NCBI RefSeq assembly: GCF_000818015.1
Contig: NZ_CP007511.1
Coordinates: forward strand, 2,176,001 to 2,240,000
Source of the DNA: Stutzerimonas balearica DSM 6083
GTDB lineage: Bacteria > Pseudomonadota > Gammaproteobacteria > Pseudomonadales > Pseudomonadaceae
Direction: 5' to 3'
DNA: 64,000 nucleotides
Part shown: positions 17,752 through 25,480 of the stretch, in pieces
Position numbering within the stretch: the first letter of the stretch is position 1
Layout of the letters: each line of letters begins with the position of its first letter
Program-made: the position numbers and the translations under genes
The notes under the pieces: model-generated
Told to the model about the DNA's origin: nothing
What the model saw: only the letters and a program-made list of their open reading frames with translations
Database searches by the model: none

Positions 17752-17766
17752 CTGTTGTTGTTCTTC
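17752..17766 (-). promoter_or_regulatory. CA motif (candidate Hfq/Crc site) before the SDR gene
   Basis: The minus strand reads GAAGAACAACAACAG, followed at once by the CGGGAG ribosome-binding site (17746-17750) and the ATG at 17739. It has the same architecture as in the mmsA leader. Confidence 0.7.
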
Positions 17767-17872
17767 GGATCGAAGCCGGAGCCATGTTCGGTCGCCATGC
17801 GGGCCGCCAGCAATGGTCGATGCACTCAAGCGTACTGAGCGTTTTGGCCAATGGCCGCTGGCTATCAGCCGC

Positions 17873-18937
17873 TCACTCGTCGGCGGTGCCCAGGATCAAC
17901 GTGCGGTAGTGCCCGGGGTTGGTACCCGACCACTTGCGAAAGGCCTTGTAGAACGAGCTGACGTCGGCGAAGCCGAGGCGCTCGGCGATTTCCGCGTAGC
18001 TCAGGGCCGCATCGGCCAGCCAGCGCGTCGCCAGCTCGCGTCGTACGGCATCCTTGATGCCCTGGTACGGCTGTCCGGCCTCGGCCAGCCGGCGACGCAG
18101 CGTGGCCGGGGACATGCACAGCTCGCCGGCGAGCGTCTGGCTGTCCGGCCAGCGATCGGCAGGCCGTTCACGCAGCAGTTGCTTGATGCGGCTGGCCAGG
18201 CTGCTGCTGTCGCGATAGCGAACCAGGATATTGGCCGGTGCGTCCTGGAGAAATGCGCGCAGCTCCTCTTCGCTGCGCCGTATCGGCAGGTCGAGCACCT
18301 CGGCGGCAAAGATGATGCGGGTCGAGGCCTGCGAGAAACGCAGGTTCTCGGAGAACATCACCCGATAGTCGTCGGTGTAGTCCGGCTCGGCGCAGCGCGA
18401 CTCCACCGCCAGCAAGGGTATCCGCCGGCCGACGAGCCAGCAGGCCAACCCGTGGACGAGCATCCAGAAGGTGAAGTAGGCAAAGGCGCGACCGGGCGTG
18501 CAAGCGCCCTCTTCCAGCACGATCTCCGCCAGGCTGTGGCGGCGCACCAGGCGCCCGCGAAAGCGCTCGAGCGTGAGGCCATAGAAGCGCAGCATCTGGC
18601 GCAGCGCCGCTTCCAGCGTCGGCTGGGCGACGCAGCAGCGACTGATGAAGACGAAACTGCCCGAACGCAGGCGCCGTGCGTCCATGCCAAAGAACTCGTC
18701 GTCGAAGCGCTCGGCCAGCCCCAGCCACATGCGCCGGTAATAGTCCACGCTCACGCGTCCGTCCGGCTCGGCCAGACACGCCGACGACAGGCCAAGCGAC
18801 TCGAGCAGTTGCGCAGGCGACCTGCCGGCGTCGGTAAAGGCCAGCAGAGCCTGCTGGACCAGGCGCACGGAAATGCTGTCGCGCTCGGCGGTCGAGGCGC
18901 TGTCGTGAAGGGCGAATGATTCAGGCAACGGGTTCAT
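17873..18937 (-). CDS. AraC-family transcriptional regulator (OruR-type N-terminal domain)
   Basis: A 354-aa protein. Residues ~20-200 resemble the arabinose-binding-like domain found in OruR-type regulators ([24 protein letters not shown]). The last ~100 residues contain two helix-turn-helices ([22 protein letters not shown] and [21 protein letters not shown]). The ATG at 18937 is taken as the start. It lies 133 bp upstream of the SDR-thiolase operon on the same strand, so it is the most likely regulator of that operon. The inducer is unknown. Confidence 0.85.
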   Translation of the reverse strand: MNPLPESFALHDSASTAERDSISVRLVQQALLAFTDAGRSPAQLLESLGLSSACLAEPDGRVSVDYYRRMWLGLAERFDDEFFGMDARRLRSGSFVFISRCCVAQPTLEAALRQMLRFYGLTLERFRGRLVRRHSLAEIVLEEGACTPGRAFAYFTFWMLVHGLACWLVGRRIPLLAVESRCAEPDYTDDYRVMFSENLRFSQASTRIIFAAEVLDLPIRRSEEELRAFLQDAPANILVRYRDSSSLASRIKQLLRERPADRWPDSQTLAGELCMSPATLRRRLAEAGQPYQGIKDAVRRELATRWLADAALSYAEIAERLGFADVSSFYKAFRKWSGTNPGHYRTLILGTADE

Positions 18938-18997
18938 CCTGGGCTGAAGCGACCGTGACAGCGCACCATGATGGTCCACCGTGCCAGGCATCGCCAG

Positions 18998-19432
18998 TCA
19001 TAGCCAGCCAAGCGTCAGGCCGGCAACGACCAGGTAACGCAGGGTCTTGGCCAGCCCGACGATCAGCAGAAAGCTCCACCAGGGTTCGCGCATCACCCCG
19101 GCCACCAGCGTCAGTGGATCGCCGATCAGCGGCGCCCAGCTGAGCAGCAGCGTCCAACGACCATAGCGATGGTAATGGCGCTGCGCCTGGTCCAGCTGTC
19201 GTTCGCTGAACGGAAACCAGCGGCGGTGGCGAAAATGCTCCAGATAGCGGCCCAGCAGCCAGTTCACCAGCGAACCCAGGACATTGCCGAGGCTGGCGAA
19301 CGCGATCAGTGCCCAGGTCGAGTGGCCGCCCGCGGCGAGCAGCCCTGCAAGCAGCGCTTCCGAGCCCAGTGGCAGCAACGTGGCGGCGCCAAAGGCGGCC
19401 AGAAAAAGTCCTGCGTAGCCGGTGAGCTCCAC
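18998..19432 (-). CDS. YqaA/DedA-like small membrane protein
   Basis: A 144-aa hydrophobic protein with about four membrane spans. It has a central glycine-rich loop (ASLGNVLGSLVNWLLGRYLE) and SWAPLIGDPLTLVAGVMRE, which match the SNARE-associated/DedA-related YqaA family. Members are thought to act in lipid-carrier or phospholipid flipping, but YqaA itself is uncharacterised. The start is GTG, which gives the conserved MELTGY N-terminus. It is transcribed divergently from the sensor kinase gene. Confidence 0.75.
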   Translation of the reverse strand: MELTGYAGLFLAAFGAATLLPLGSEALLAGLLAAGGHSTWALIAFASLGNVLGSLVNWLLGRYLEHFRHRRWFPFSERQLDQAQRHYHRYGRWTLLLSWAPLIGDPLTLVAGVMREPWWSFLLIVGLAKTLRYLVVAGLTLGWL

Positions 19433-19561
19433 TCGATTGCTTGCCTTCGCGCTGTTGCACAGCCCGCCAGTATGCCTGCGCCAAGCGATACGAGACAGGC
19501 CGTCAATAGGCAGCCACCCGGGCCGCCGCTATAGTGGCGCCTTGACTATCGGAGCTGAGAA

Positions 19562-21586
19562 TTGAAGCGCGTCGTTCCGAGCTGGTGGTTGTGGCTCCTG
19601 TTGCTGGCGCATGGGCTGGCGCAGGCCAGCTGGCATGAAACGGGTACCGAGCCGGTTGCGCTGGGTGGCCGCTGGGCGCTGCTCGTCGACCCGGATGAGC
19701 GCCTGAGCGTGGAAGATCTGGAACGTCCCGGCATGGCGGCTCGCTTCATGACGCAGCAAGGCAACCCCGGGCTTGGCTATCGTAGCGGCGCCGTCTGGCT
19801 GCGCCTGCAGCTCGAAAGGCCCGCCCCCGACATCCCGATCTGGTGGCTGGACCTGCAGTCCTCCACGCTGGACGAGGTGGTGCTGTATCAGCGCCGAGCG
19901 GATGGCAGCTTTCGCCAGGCCGTCGCCGGCGACCACCGCAACAGCGAGGCGCAGGACATCCACTTTCGCAATCCGCTGTTTCGTCTCGAGCTCCCGGCCG
20001 AAGGGAGCACCACCCTCTACCTGCGCATCAAGAGCCACAATCCGATCAGTTTCGCGATGGTGCTCTGGCCGCCCGAGCGCTTCATCAGCTCGATCATCCG
20101 CCTGCAGTTGCTGCATGGGCTGATCTTCGCAACCTTCGTCCTGCTGATCGTCAGCAACCTCTGGCTGTACTTCGCCAGCCGAGACACCACCTTCGGGCTG
20201 TTCAGCCTGTTCACCCTGGCCAACCTGATCACCATGCTCGGGGCAGAAGGCTACCTGCCGTACTACCTGCTCGGTGCGCTGGCCGGGCCAAAGGATCTGC
20301 CGAGTACCCTCGCCTGGATCTGGGCGCCGGTGCTCGGTGCGATCTTCCAGGTCCAGTACCTGGGCCTGTTGCGGATGCGGCTGTTGGCCAGCCTGGCACG
20401 CTGGGGCCTGGTGGCGATGTTGCTGGCGGCGCTGCTCGCCTCGATGAACCTGCTGATTCCCTGGTCGTTATGGCGACTGATCTATCAGGGCTGGATATTT
20501 CTGTGCGCATTCGCGTTGTGCCAGATCGCCTTCTGGCTCGGGCTCAGCGGTCTCAAGCGAGCGCGGGTGTTGGCGGCGGTGCAGGCGCTGTTCCTGCTGA
20601 GCCTGGCACTGCGGATCGGGCGCAACCTCGGCTGGTTCGAGCCCGGGCTGCTGATCGACAACGCCCTGTATTTCGCCATGGCCGCCTACGCGCTGGTGAT
20701 GAGTTCGGCGGTCAGTCGCAGCCACGAGAACCTGCGTCGGGAAAAGGAGGCCGCCCAGGCCGAGGCACTGGCGCTGGCACAGCGCAACGAGCAACACCTC
20801 GAAAGCCAGGTTGCCGAGCGTACCCGCGCGCTGGAAGCCACGGTTGCCCAGGTGCAGGCTGCGCTTTCGCTCGAGCGGCACGCCAAGGAGGAGCAACGGC
20901 ACTTCCTCGCCACCGCGTCCCACGAACTGCGTACTCCGCTGGCCGTTATCGACGCCACCGCGCAGAACCTCGAGCTCGACCATGAAGGTGATCCCGCCAC
21001 CCTCGAGCGATACCGCAAGATCCTGCGGGCAACCGAGCGTATGACCCGGCTGCTCAGCAGCTCGCTCGACGAGCGTCATTTCGGCTTTCTGCGCAACGTG
21101 GCGCACCTGCGCGAAACGGCTACCGCGCCGTTGCTGCATGATGCCGCCAGCTCCGCACGACTGCTCGGCGAGAAGCACATCATCCGTGTCGATGAATCCC
21201 ACCTGCCGCCAAGCCTGCGCTGCGACAGCGAACTGATGCTGCTGATACTGCGGACGATCACCGACAACGCCGTCAAGTACACGCCGGCCGGGACCAGGAT
21301 CACCCTCAGTGGCCGGGTCGGCGATGAGGGCGTCAGCCTGCAGGTCACCGACGACGGCCCGGGCATCGCCGCCGAAGACCTGCCGCATGTGTTCGAGCCC
21401 AACTACCGTGGCCGCTCCGCTGGCGACAAGAGCGGTACCGGGCTAGGCCTGTCGCTGGCCAGGCGGATGATGCAGATGCAGGGTGGCAGCGTTGCCATCG
21501 CCAGCGCACCGGGCGAAGGCTGCCAGGTCACGCTCACACTGCCGCATGCGCCCTACGCCACGACGATCGGCGCAGTGAAACTGTAG
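19562..21586 (+). CDS. Sensor histidine kinase with 7TMR-DISM input module
   Basis: A 674-aa membrane kinase. A signal peptide (residues 1-22) precedes a periplasmic 7TMR-DISMED2-like sugar-binding-type domain (about 25-165), a seven-helix membrane block (about 180-385) and a coiled coil (about 390-440). A HisKA domain follows, with the phosphoacceptor H454 in ATASHELRTPL, then a HATPase domain with DNAVKYTP, DDGPGIA and GTGLGLS. The start is a TTG preceded by GGAG. It faces the response regulator gene tail to tail, with a 34-bp overlap. DISM kinases sense extracellular ligands, often carbohydrates; the ligand is unknown here. Confidence 0.9.
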   Translation: MKRVVPSWWLWLLLLAHGLAQASWHETGTEPVALGGRWALLVDPDERLSVEDLERPGMAARFMTQQGNPGLGYRSGAVWLRLQLERPAPDIPIWWLDLQSSTLDEVVLYQRRADGSFRQAVAGDHRNSEAQDIHFRNPLFRLELPAEGSTTLYLRIKSHNPISFAMVLWPPERFISSIIRLQLLHGLIFATFVLLIVSNLWLYFASRDTTFGLFSLFTLANLITMLGAEGYLPYYLLGALAGPKDLPSTLAWIWAPVLGAIFQVQYLGLLRMRLLASLARWGLVAMLLAALLASMNLLIPWSLWRLIYQGWIFLCAFALCQIAFWLGLSGLKRARVLAAVQALFLLSLALRIGRNLGWFEPGLLIDNALYFAMAAYALVMSSAVSRSHENLRREKEAAQAEALALAQRNEQHLESQVAERTRALEATVAQVQAALSLERHAKEEQRHFLATASHELRTPLAVIDATAQNLELDHEGDPATLERYRKILRATERMTRLLSSSLDERHFGFLRNVAHLRETATAPLLHDAASSARLLGEKHIIRVDESHLPPSLRCDSELMLLILRTITDNAVKYTPAGTRITLSGRVGDEGVSLQVTDDGPGIAAEDLPHVFEPNYRGRSAGDKSGTGLGLSLARRMMQMQGGSVAIASAPGEGCQVTLTLPHAPYATTIGAVKL

Positions 21587-22209
21587 CCCTCGCCGTGTTC
21601 GGTCTTCAGCGGCAAGTCGTCATTCAGCGTATCGCGGCAGCGCTTGCGCAGGCGGCTGATCAGCGTATCCATGCGTCGCTGGTCGTAACTCAGCCACTGC
21701 TCGCCATAGGCCTGGACGATGGCGCGGCGAGAAACCGGAACGCCCGGCCGCTCGGCGAGTAGCTGCACGAGGGTGAACTCGTTGCGGCTGAGCTGCAGCG
21801 CCAGGCCGCGCGGCGAAATCAGCTGGCGCGCACCGGATTGCAAGGTCCACGAGGTGGGCACCCGGCGGCTGAGCGAGACGATCACCGCTTCGAGTTCGAT
21901 CAGTTTCACCGGCTTGACCAGATAGTGATCGGCGCCATCGTGCAAACCCTGCACCACGTAGTCAGAACTCCCGCGCGCCGACAACGCAATGATGCCGGCG
22001 CCGGGTGACGCTTGCCGCAAGCGGGTGATGGCGTCGAAGCCACTGCCGTCGGGCAGCATGATGTCGATGATGGCCAGCCCGGCCTGATCCATGAGCGCCT
22101 CGAACTCCTGCAGCGAGCCGGCGCACAGCACCGACCAGCCGCGTCGGCTGAGAAACGCGGAGATTTCTTCGCGCAGTTCAGCGCTGTCTTCGACCAGCAG
22201 AATGTTCAA
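21553..22209 (-). CDS. OmpR-family response regulator
   Basis: A 218-aa protein. The receiver domain has the acidic pocket (VEDSAE), the phosphoacceptor D49 in AIIDIMLPDGSGF and the conserved lysine in YLVKPVKL. The C-terminal winged helix ends ISRLRKRCRDTLNDDLPLKTEHGEGYSF. It is presumed to be the partner of the convergent kinase gene. Opposed, overlapping 3' ends are unusual for a kinase-regulator pair, which is normally co-transcribed. Confidence 0.9.
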   Translation of the reverse strand: MNILLVEDSAELREEISAFLSRRGWSVLCAGSLQEFEALMDQAGLAIIDIMLPDGSGFDAITRLRQASPGAGIIALSARGSSDYVVQGLHDGADHYLVKPVKLIELEAVIVSLSRRVPTSWTLQSGARQLISPRGLALQLSRNEFTLVQLLAERPGVPVSRRAIVQAYGEQWLSYDQRRMDTLISRLRKRCRDTLNDDLPLKTEHGEGYSFTAPIVVA

Positions 22210-22341
22210 GCATGCCTCGCGGGATTGCCGTCAAGGTTCCAGACCCACGCATTATGCCGTGACGACCAGCAGCCAGTCGGCCACCGCGGCGTCGCTTTGG
22301 TCGTATGGTTTTTCCAGGGTAGCGGCTTCGCTGTGGGCCGA

Positions 22342-23070
22342 TCAGCCGGCCGCCTGGTACGCCTCGTTGCCTGATCCAGCCCAGTAGGCGCCCTGGCCCA
22401 AGGCAAAAGGCAAGCCGCTGACCACCCGTTGCTGCCAGGCGGTGACGACATTCGAGGCCCAGAGCTCGGCCCGATGGCGCTCGACAATGGCGTACAACAA
22501 AGACCGCAAGGTCTCGTAGCGGCTCAGCAGAAATGCCGAGCGAAAGCCTGCGCCGACCTCCAGATGCGCCATGCTCAGCTTTACCGCGCGGCAGAGGCCG
22601 AGTTCGAGCTCGGGAGGCACACCGCTCAGATCAGGGTCCGCCAGGACGACGGCGATGTTCGCCTGTTGTAGGCGAATCAGCGCATCGATGTAGCGCTGCG
22701 CTCCGCCGTGCGCTGTGAAGGGCGCAGCGGTGGCCACCACGTTGAGTCGATAACCGCACGCTCGGAGATCCAGAGCTGCCTCGGACAGCAGCCCTACCAC
22801 TTCGGGTTTGCCAAGCACCGCCTTGCTCAGGTTGAGGTACAGCTGGGGCTGCGCCCCGCCGTCCGCATGAGGACGGGTCAAGGCATGCAGCCGCAGGCGA
22901 AATAGAAACTGCGCAGCCAACTCGGCCGGCCTGCCATGCTGGGGGGCGGCATAAGTGAGGCCGGAACCCGCCTGCATTGATGTTTCGTAGCCTATCGGCC
23001 GCAGGCGCCGGTCGAAGACCGGCAGCCAGACCATGTCACGGATCGCACGTTCGTACTGCCTGCGATTCAT
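22342..23070 (-). CDS. Degenerate EAL-domain protein 1
   Basis: The 242-aa protein starts like YuxH-type EAL domains (WLPVFDRRLRPIGYETSMQ), but the EAL signature is replaced by ETS. Later landmarks survive: LYLNLSKAVLGKP, the VVLADPDLSGV strand with a lost acidic pair, CRAVKLSM, and the terminal GLPFALGQGAYW. Without the glutamates that bind metal and c-di-GMP it is unlikely to be a phosphodiesterase and may instead be a binding or protein-interaction module. It is followed ~150 bp upstream on the same strand by a second divergent EAL protein. No GGDEF or receiver domain is attached. Confidence 0.65.
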   Translation of the reverse strand: MNRRQYERAIRDMVWLPVFDRRLRPIGYETSMQAGSGLTYAAPQHGRPAELAAQFLFRLRLHALTRPHADGGAQPQLYLNLSKAVLGKPEVVGLLSEAALDLRACGYRLNVVATAAPFTAHGGAQRYIDALIRLQQANIAVVLADPDLSGVPPELELGLCRAVKLSMAHLEVGAGFRSAFLLSRYETLRSLLYAIVERHRAELWASNVVTAWQQRVVSGLPFALGQGAYWAGSGNEAYQAAG

Positions 23071-23141
23071 CGCCTCTCCTTACCGCCGGTGTGCTTCCGG
23101 CAACGCGGCTCGGTCTGACGCCAGCACGCCAGATTCGTGTT

Positions 23142-23155
23142 GTGACGCCGGTCAC
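23142..23155. promoter_or_regulatory. Palindrome upstream of degenerate EAL gene 1
   Basis: GTGAC-GCCG-GTCAC is a perfect inverted repeat ~72-85 bp upstream of the ATG at 23070, in the gap between the two EAL-like genes. It is a possible operator; the binding protein is unknown. Confidence 0.3.
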
Positions 23156-23223
23156 GATATTAAGGCGGTGGCCGCGGCAATTGCTGACAGAACCTTACGG
23201 TTGCCCTCTGGGTACCAGACGAT

Positions 23224-23994
23224 TCAGATGGGCTCAGGCGGCGAATAGTAGTCACCGCTGAGCAAGTGGAACGGTAGCCGCAGGGCGAGCTGGTGGTCGG
23301 CGTGGCACTCGATCCGGTCGGCCATGAAGCAGACGTCGCAGCGCTCGAGCAGTGCGGTCATGGCCCCGTGCGTCCTGTCCAGCACCTCGTCCTGCCCAGC
23401 CGCAGCCTCAACGCAGCATTGGCGCAGATCGACCTTTACATAGCGGCACAGCCCTAGCGCCAATACGCGTGCGCTCAAGCTGCCCTGCTGCGCAGCGAGC
23501 CGAGCCATCAGCTCGACGCCGTGATCGAGCAGGCCATACAGGTGCCCGAAGATCACCCGGCTGGCTCGCGGGGCAGCGGCCAATCCGCTTGCCTCGAGCC
23601 GTCCACTCAGCTCCAGCACCAGCTGCAGGCCGAATGGCTTGAGCTCGGCCGCAGTCCAGGCCATATCGTCCATCAGCGAATGCTCGAGCAGGAGCGACTC
23701 ATCAATCGTGACAACGCAGCGCAGCGGCCAGGGTCGCCCGCCGCGCAATGCCAGGCGTCGGGCCGCCGCGGGAATCAGGCGAATGCGCTCGAGCAGTTCG
23801 GCGCAGAGAATCGCACGGCGGTCGTCTGGCGCGAGCGCCTGGCCCAACCTGCCGAAGCAACTGAAGTAATGGCTGCCGTGCAGTCGTAAATGCCGGTCGA
23901 CGATCTGCTGGCGGAAAAACTCGGTTTCGCCGTGGCTCCGCAGCCTGCTGCGATGTAACGCGACGAGCCGATCAAGATTCTGGCTGATCCCCAT
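23224..23994 (-). CDS. Degenerate EAL-domain protein 2
   Basis: A 256-aa protein with a YuxH/EAL-like beginning (FFRQQIVDRHLRLHGSHYF), a central LVLELSGRLEASG strand in the place of the ExxE motif, LCRYVKVDLRQC in the place of the KID strand, and a terminal LPFHLLSGDYYSPPEP. The catalytic EAL tripeptide is absent. It resembles the neighbouring EAL-like protein in layout but not closely in sequence, which suggests an old tandem duplication. It probably binds a ligand or partner rather than cleaving c-di-GMP. The gene is upstream of the other on the same strand. Confidence 0.6.
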   Translation of the reverse strand: MGISQNLDRLVALHRSRLRSHGETEFFRQQIVDRHLRLHGSHYFSCFGRLGQALAPDDRRAILCAELLERIRLIPAAARRLALRGGRPWPLRCVVTIDESLLLEHSLMDDMAWTAAELKPFGLQLVLELSGRLEASGLAAAPRASRVIFGHLYGLLDHGVELMARLAAQQGSLSARVLALGLCRYVKVDLRQCCVEAAAGQDEVLDRTHGAMTALLERCDVCFMADRIECHADHQLALRLPFHLLSGDYYSPPEPI

Positions 23995-24078
23995 GCGCCC
24001 TCCGAGCCGCCAGACATCGGCGGTGAGTCCGTTTCTTTCAGCAAAGCAGGACGTTCCCGGGGCGCGTCGGAGGAACCC

Positions 24079-24092
24079 GTTGTTTTAACAAC
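24079..24092. promoter_or_regulatory. GTTGTT-TT-AACAAC palindrome upstream of degenerate EAL gene 2
   Basis: A perfect 6-bp inverted repeat in the 132-bp gap before the second EAL-like gene, in an AT-rich pocket of otherwise GC-rich DNA. It is a candidate operator or promoter element. Confidence 0.3.
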
Positions 24093-24126
24093 AAATGAGC
24101 TTGATGGGCGGGGCCGGCAGCCGTCG

Positions 24127-24582
24127 TTACATCTCGTGGATGCGATTGACCTGCTGCGCCAATCGCATCGTTTCATGCTGCTCCAGCTCGAGCAGCTCGC
24201 GGGCCAGCTCACGGGCCGTGTCGATCTCCGCGCGTCTAGCCAGCGAGCGGTAGAGGTCGAGAATCCGGTTGTGCATTTCGAACACGTCGGCACAGATCTC
24301 TTCGACCGTCATCTGGTGATAGGCCTTGCACTTCTGGCCGAGGTGCATGGGTTCGCGCACGAGGTAGTCGTAAATCCAGGTGTGCAGCGCCTTGCCATCG
24401 GCGTGCGCTTCGATCTTGGAGATGGTTTCCGACAGGACCTTTTCGTGATCCGCCAGGTAGAGCAGCAGCCACTTCGCACGCGTTTCCGCCTGCTTGCTGG
24501 CCCCGGCGCTCATGCAGCGGGCCAGTTGCGCATGGGCGTCGCGCGTCCAGTCGATGAGATCCTCGAAGCGTTCGATTTTCAT
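24127..24582 (-). CDS. Conserved four-helix protein, hemerythrin/ferritin-like
   Basis: A 151-aa, almost entirely helical protein. Histidine/acid pairs recur at helix positions: DAHAQL near 16, LADHEKV near 44, EMHNRI near 102 and LEQHETM near 135. This pattern suits a four-helix bundle with a metal site, like hemerythrin or ferritin relatives. Pseudomonad homologues, as I recall, are labelled hypothetical or wrongly ATPase; no nucleotide-binding motif is present. The start has GGAGCG before it. Function is unknown. It sits between the EAL pair and an RsmN-type gene. Confidence 0.55.
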   Translation of the reverse strand: MKIERFEDLIDWTRDAHAQLARCMSAGASKQAETRAKWLLLYLADHEKVLSETISKIEAHADGKALHTWIYDYLVREPMHLGQKCKAYHQMTVEEICADVFEMHNRILDLYRSLARRAEIDTARELARELLELEQHETMRLAQQVNRIHEM

Positions 24583-24702
24583 GGCAGCGCTCCTCGCTCG
24601 GGCCAGGGGTCATATAGGCAGGATAGCTGTGGGCCTGCCGCCGTGCCCAAGCCAGGGTGTGGCGTTCAGTCGCGAACGGGCGGAACGTGACCTGCAAGCC
24701 CG

Positions 24703-24924
24703 TCAGACTTCGGTCGATGTGTCTTCCACCAGTTCGGCACGTAGCACCTTGAGCTCTGCTGGCGCGTGAATGGCAAGACGGACCCGGCCACCGCTCACCT
24801 CGCCACACATGATGGTCACACCATCGGTGGTCAGATGCCTGACGAGGTCGTCGAGGTTGGCGCCGGGCGCAACCGTCAGGCGCAGTTTTTCGCCCGGACG
24901 GCGGGAAAGTGTCAGATAACCCAT
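24703..24924 (-). CDS. rsmN: RsmN/RsmF-type CsrA-family RNA-binding regulator
   Basis: A 73-aa protein that starts MGYLTLSRRPGEKLRL and ends RVRLAIHAPAELKVLRAEL, the two RNA-contact strands of CsrA. Between them is a longer helical insertion (ANLDDLVRHLTTDGVTI), which is the diagnostic rearrangement of P. aeruginosa RsmN/RsmF rather than RsmA. Arg62 is at the position essential in RsmN. The ATG at 24924 has AAAGGAAG before it; the longer frame to 25110 has no support. It is predicted to bind GGA-containing leaders and rsmY/Z-type RNAs, controlling translation. Confidence 0.8.
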   Translation of the reverse strand: MGYLTLSRRPGEKLRLTVAPGANLDDLVRHLTTDGVTIMCGEVSGGRVRLAIHAPAELKVLRAELVEDTSTEV

Positions 24925-25006
24925 GTTGTCGCTTCCTTTGTATAGGGCGCTTGGCCCGTGATGGTTCGTATAGTCGGATCGTGGCGTCCGGCAGCCGGCG
25001 CTCTGG

Positions 25007-25480
25007 CTAGCGTCTGCTGTAGCAGCGCACCAAGTCGCCCTCGTAGTGGTACAGGCAGAGATGGTTTTCCGGCGCCGCGAGCAGGCGTAGCTGCACGACC
25101 TCCCCTTCATACAGGCCGAAGCCCTCGGAGTAGCCGCTGGCCATGTAGGAGCATCGGTTCGCGGCCGCGGTGTGCGTGACCGCGACGACTTCGTAGCTGA
25201 TGTAGCGCTCGGTGCGCACCTTCAAGGCACCGGAGACGGTATCGATCGGCTGGCCGCTTTCGTCCAGGCAGGCATCGAACAGGCGCGGGCCGGTCTTGCG
25301 CCACTCTCGGAACAGCCGTGCGCGCGGCTCGCCACTCTTGGAGAACGCCATGAGCTCGGACAGGTAGCGGCCACTCTCTCCGCCCGGTAGCCGCAACGAC
25401 AGGGCGAGCGCGACGCCTACCAGCAGCAAAGCCAGCTGCAGCCCCAACAGGCCGACGGCTAGCCGCTTGCCGGCGTTCAT
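25007..25480 (-). CDS. Small membrane-anchored protein coupled to the ToxR-like regulator
   Basis: A 157-aa protein: one N-terminal membrane segment (AVGLLGLQLALLLVGVALAL), then a ~125-aa periplasmic domain with four cysteines (FDACLDE, NRCSYM, HLCLYH, VRCYSRR). The ATG at 25480 overlaps the stop of the ToxR-like gene (ATGA), so the two are translationally coupled. The layout parallels toxRS, where a small membrane partner modulates a membrane transcription factor. The sequence is not recognisably ToxS, so the pairing is inferred from context. Confidence 0.6.
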   Translation of the reverse strand: MNAGKRLAVGLLGLQLALLLVGVALALSLRLPGGESGRYLSELMAFSKSGEPRARLFREWRKTGPRLFDACLDESGQPIDTVSGALKVRTERYISYEVVAVTHTAAANRCSYMASGYSEGFGLYEGEVVQLRLLAAPENHLCLYHYEGDLVRCYSRR

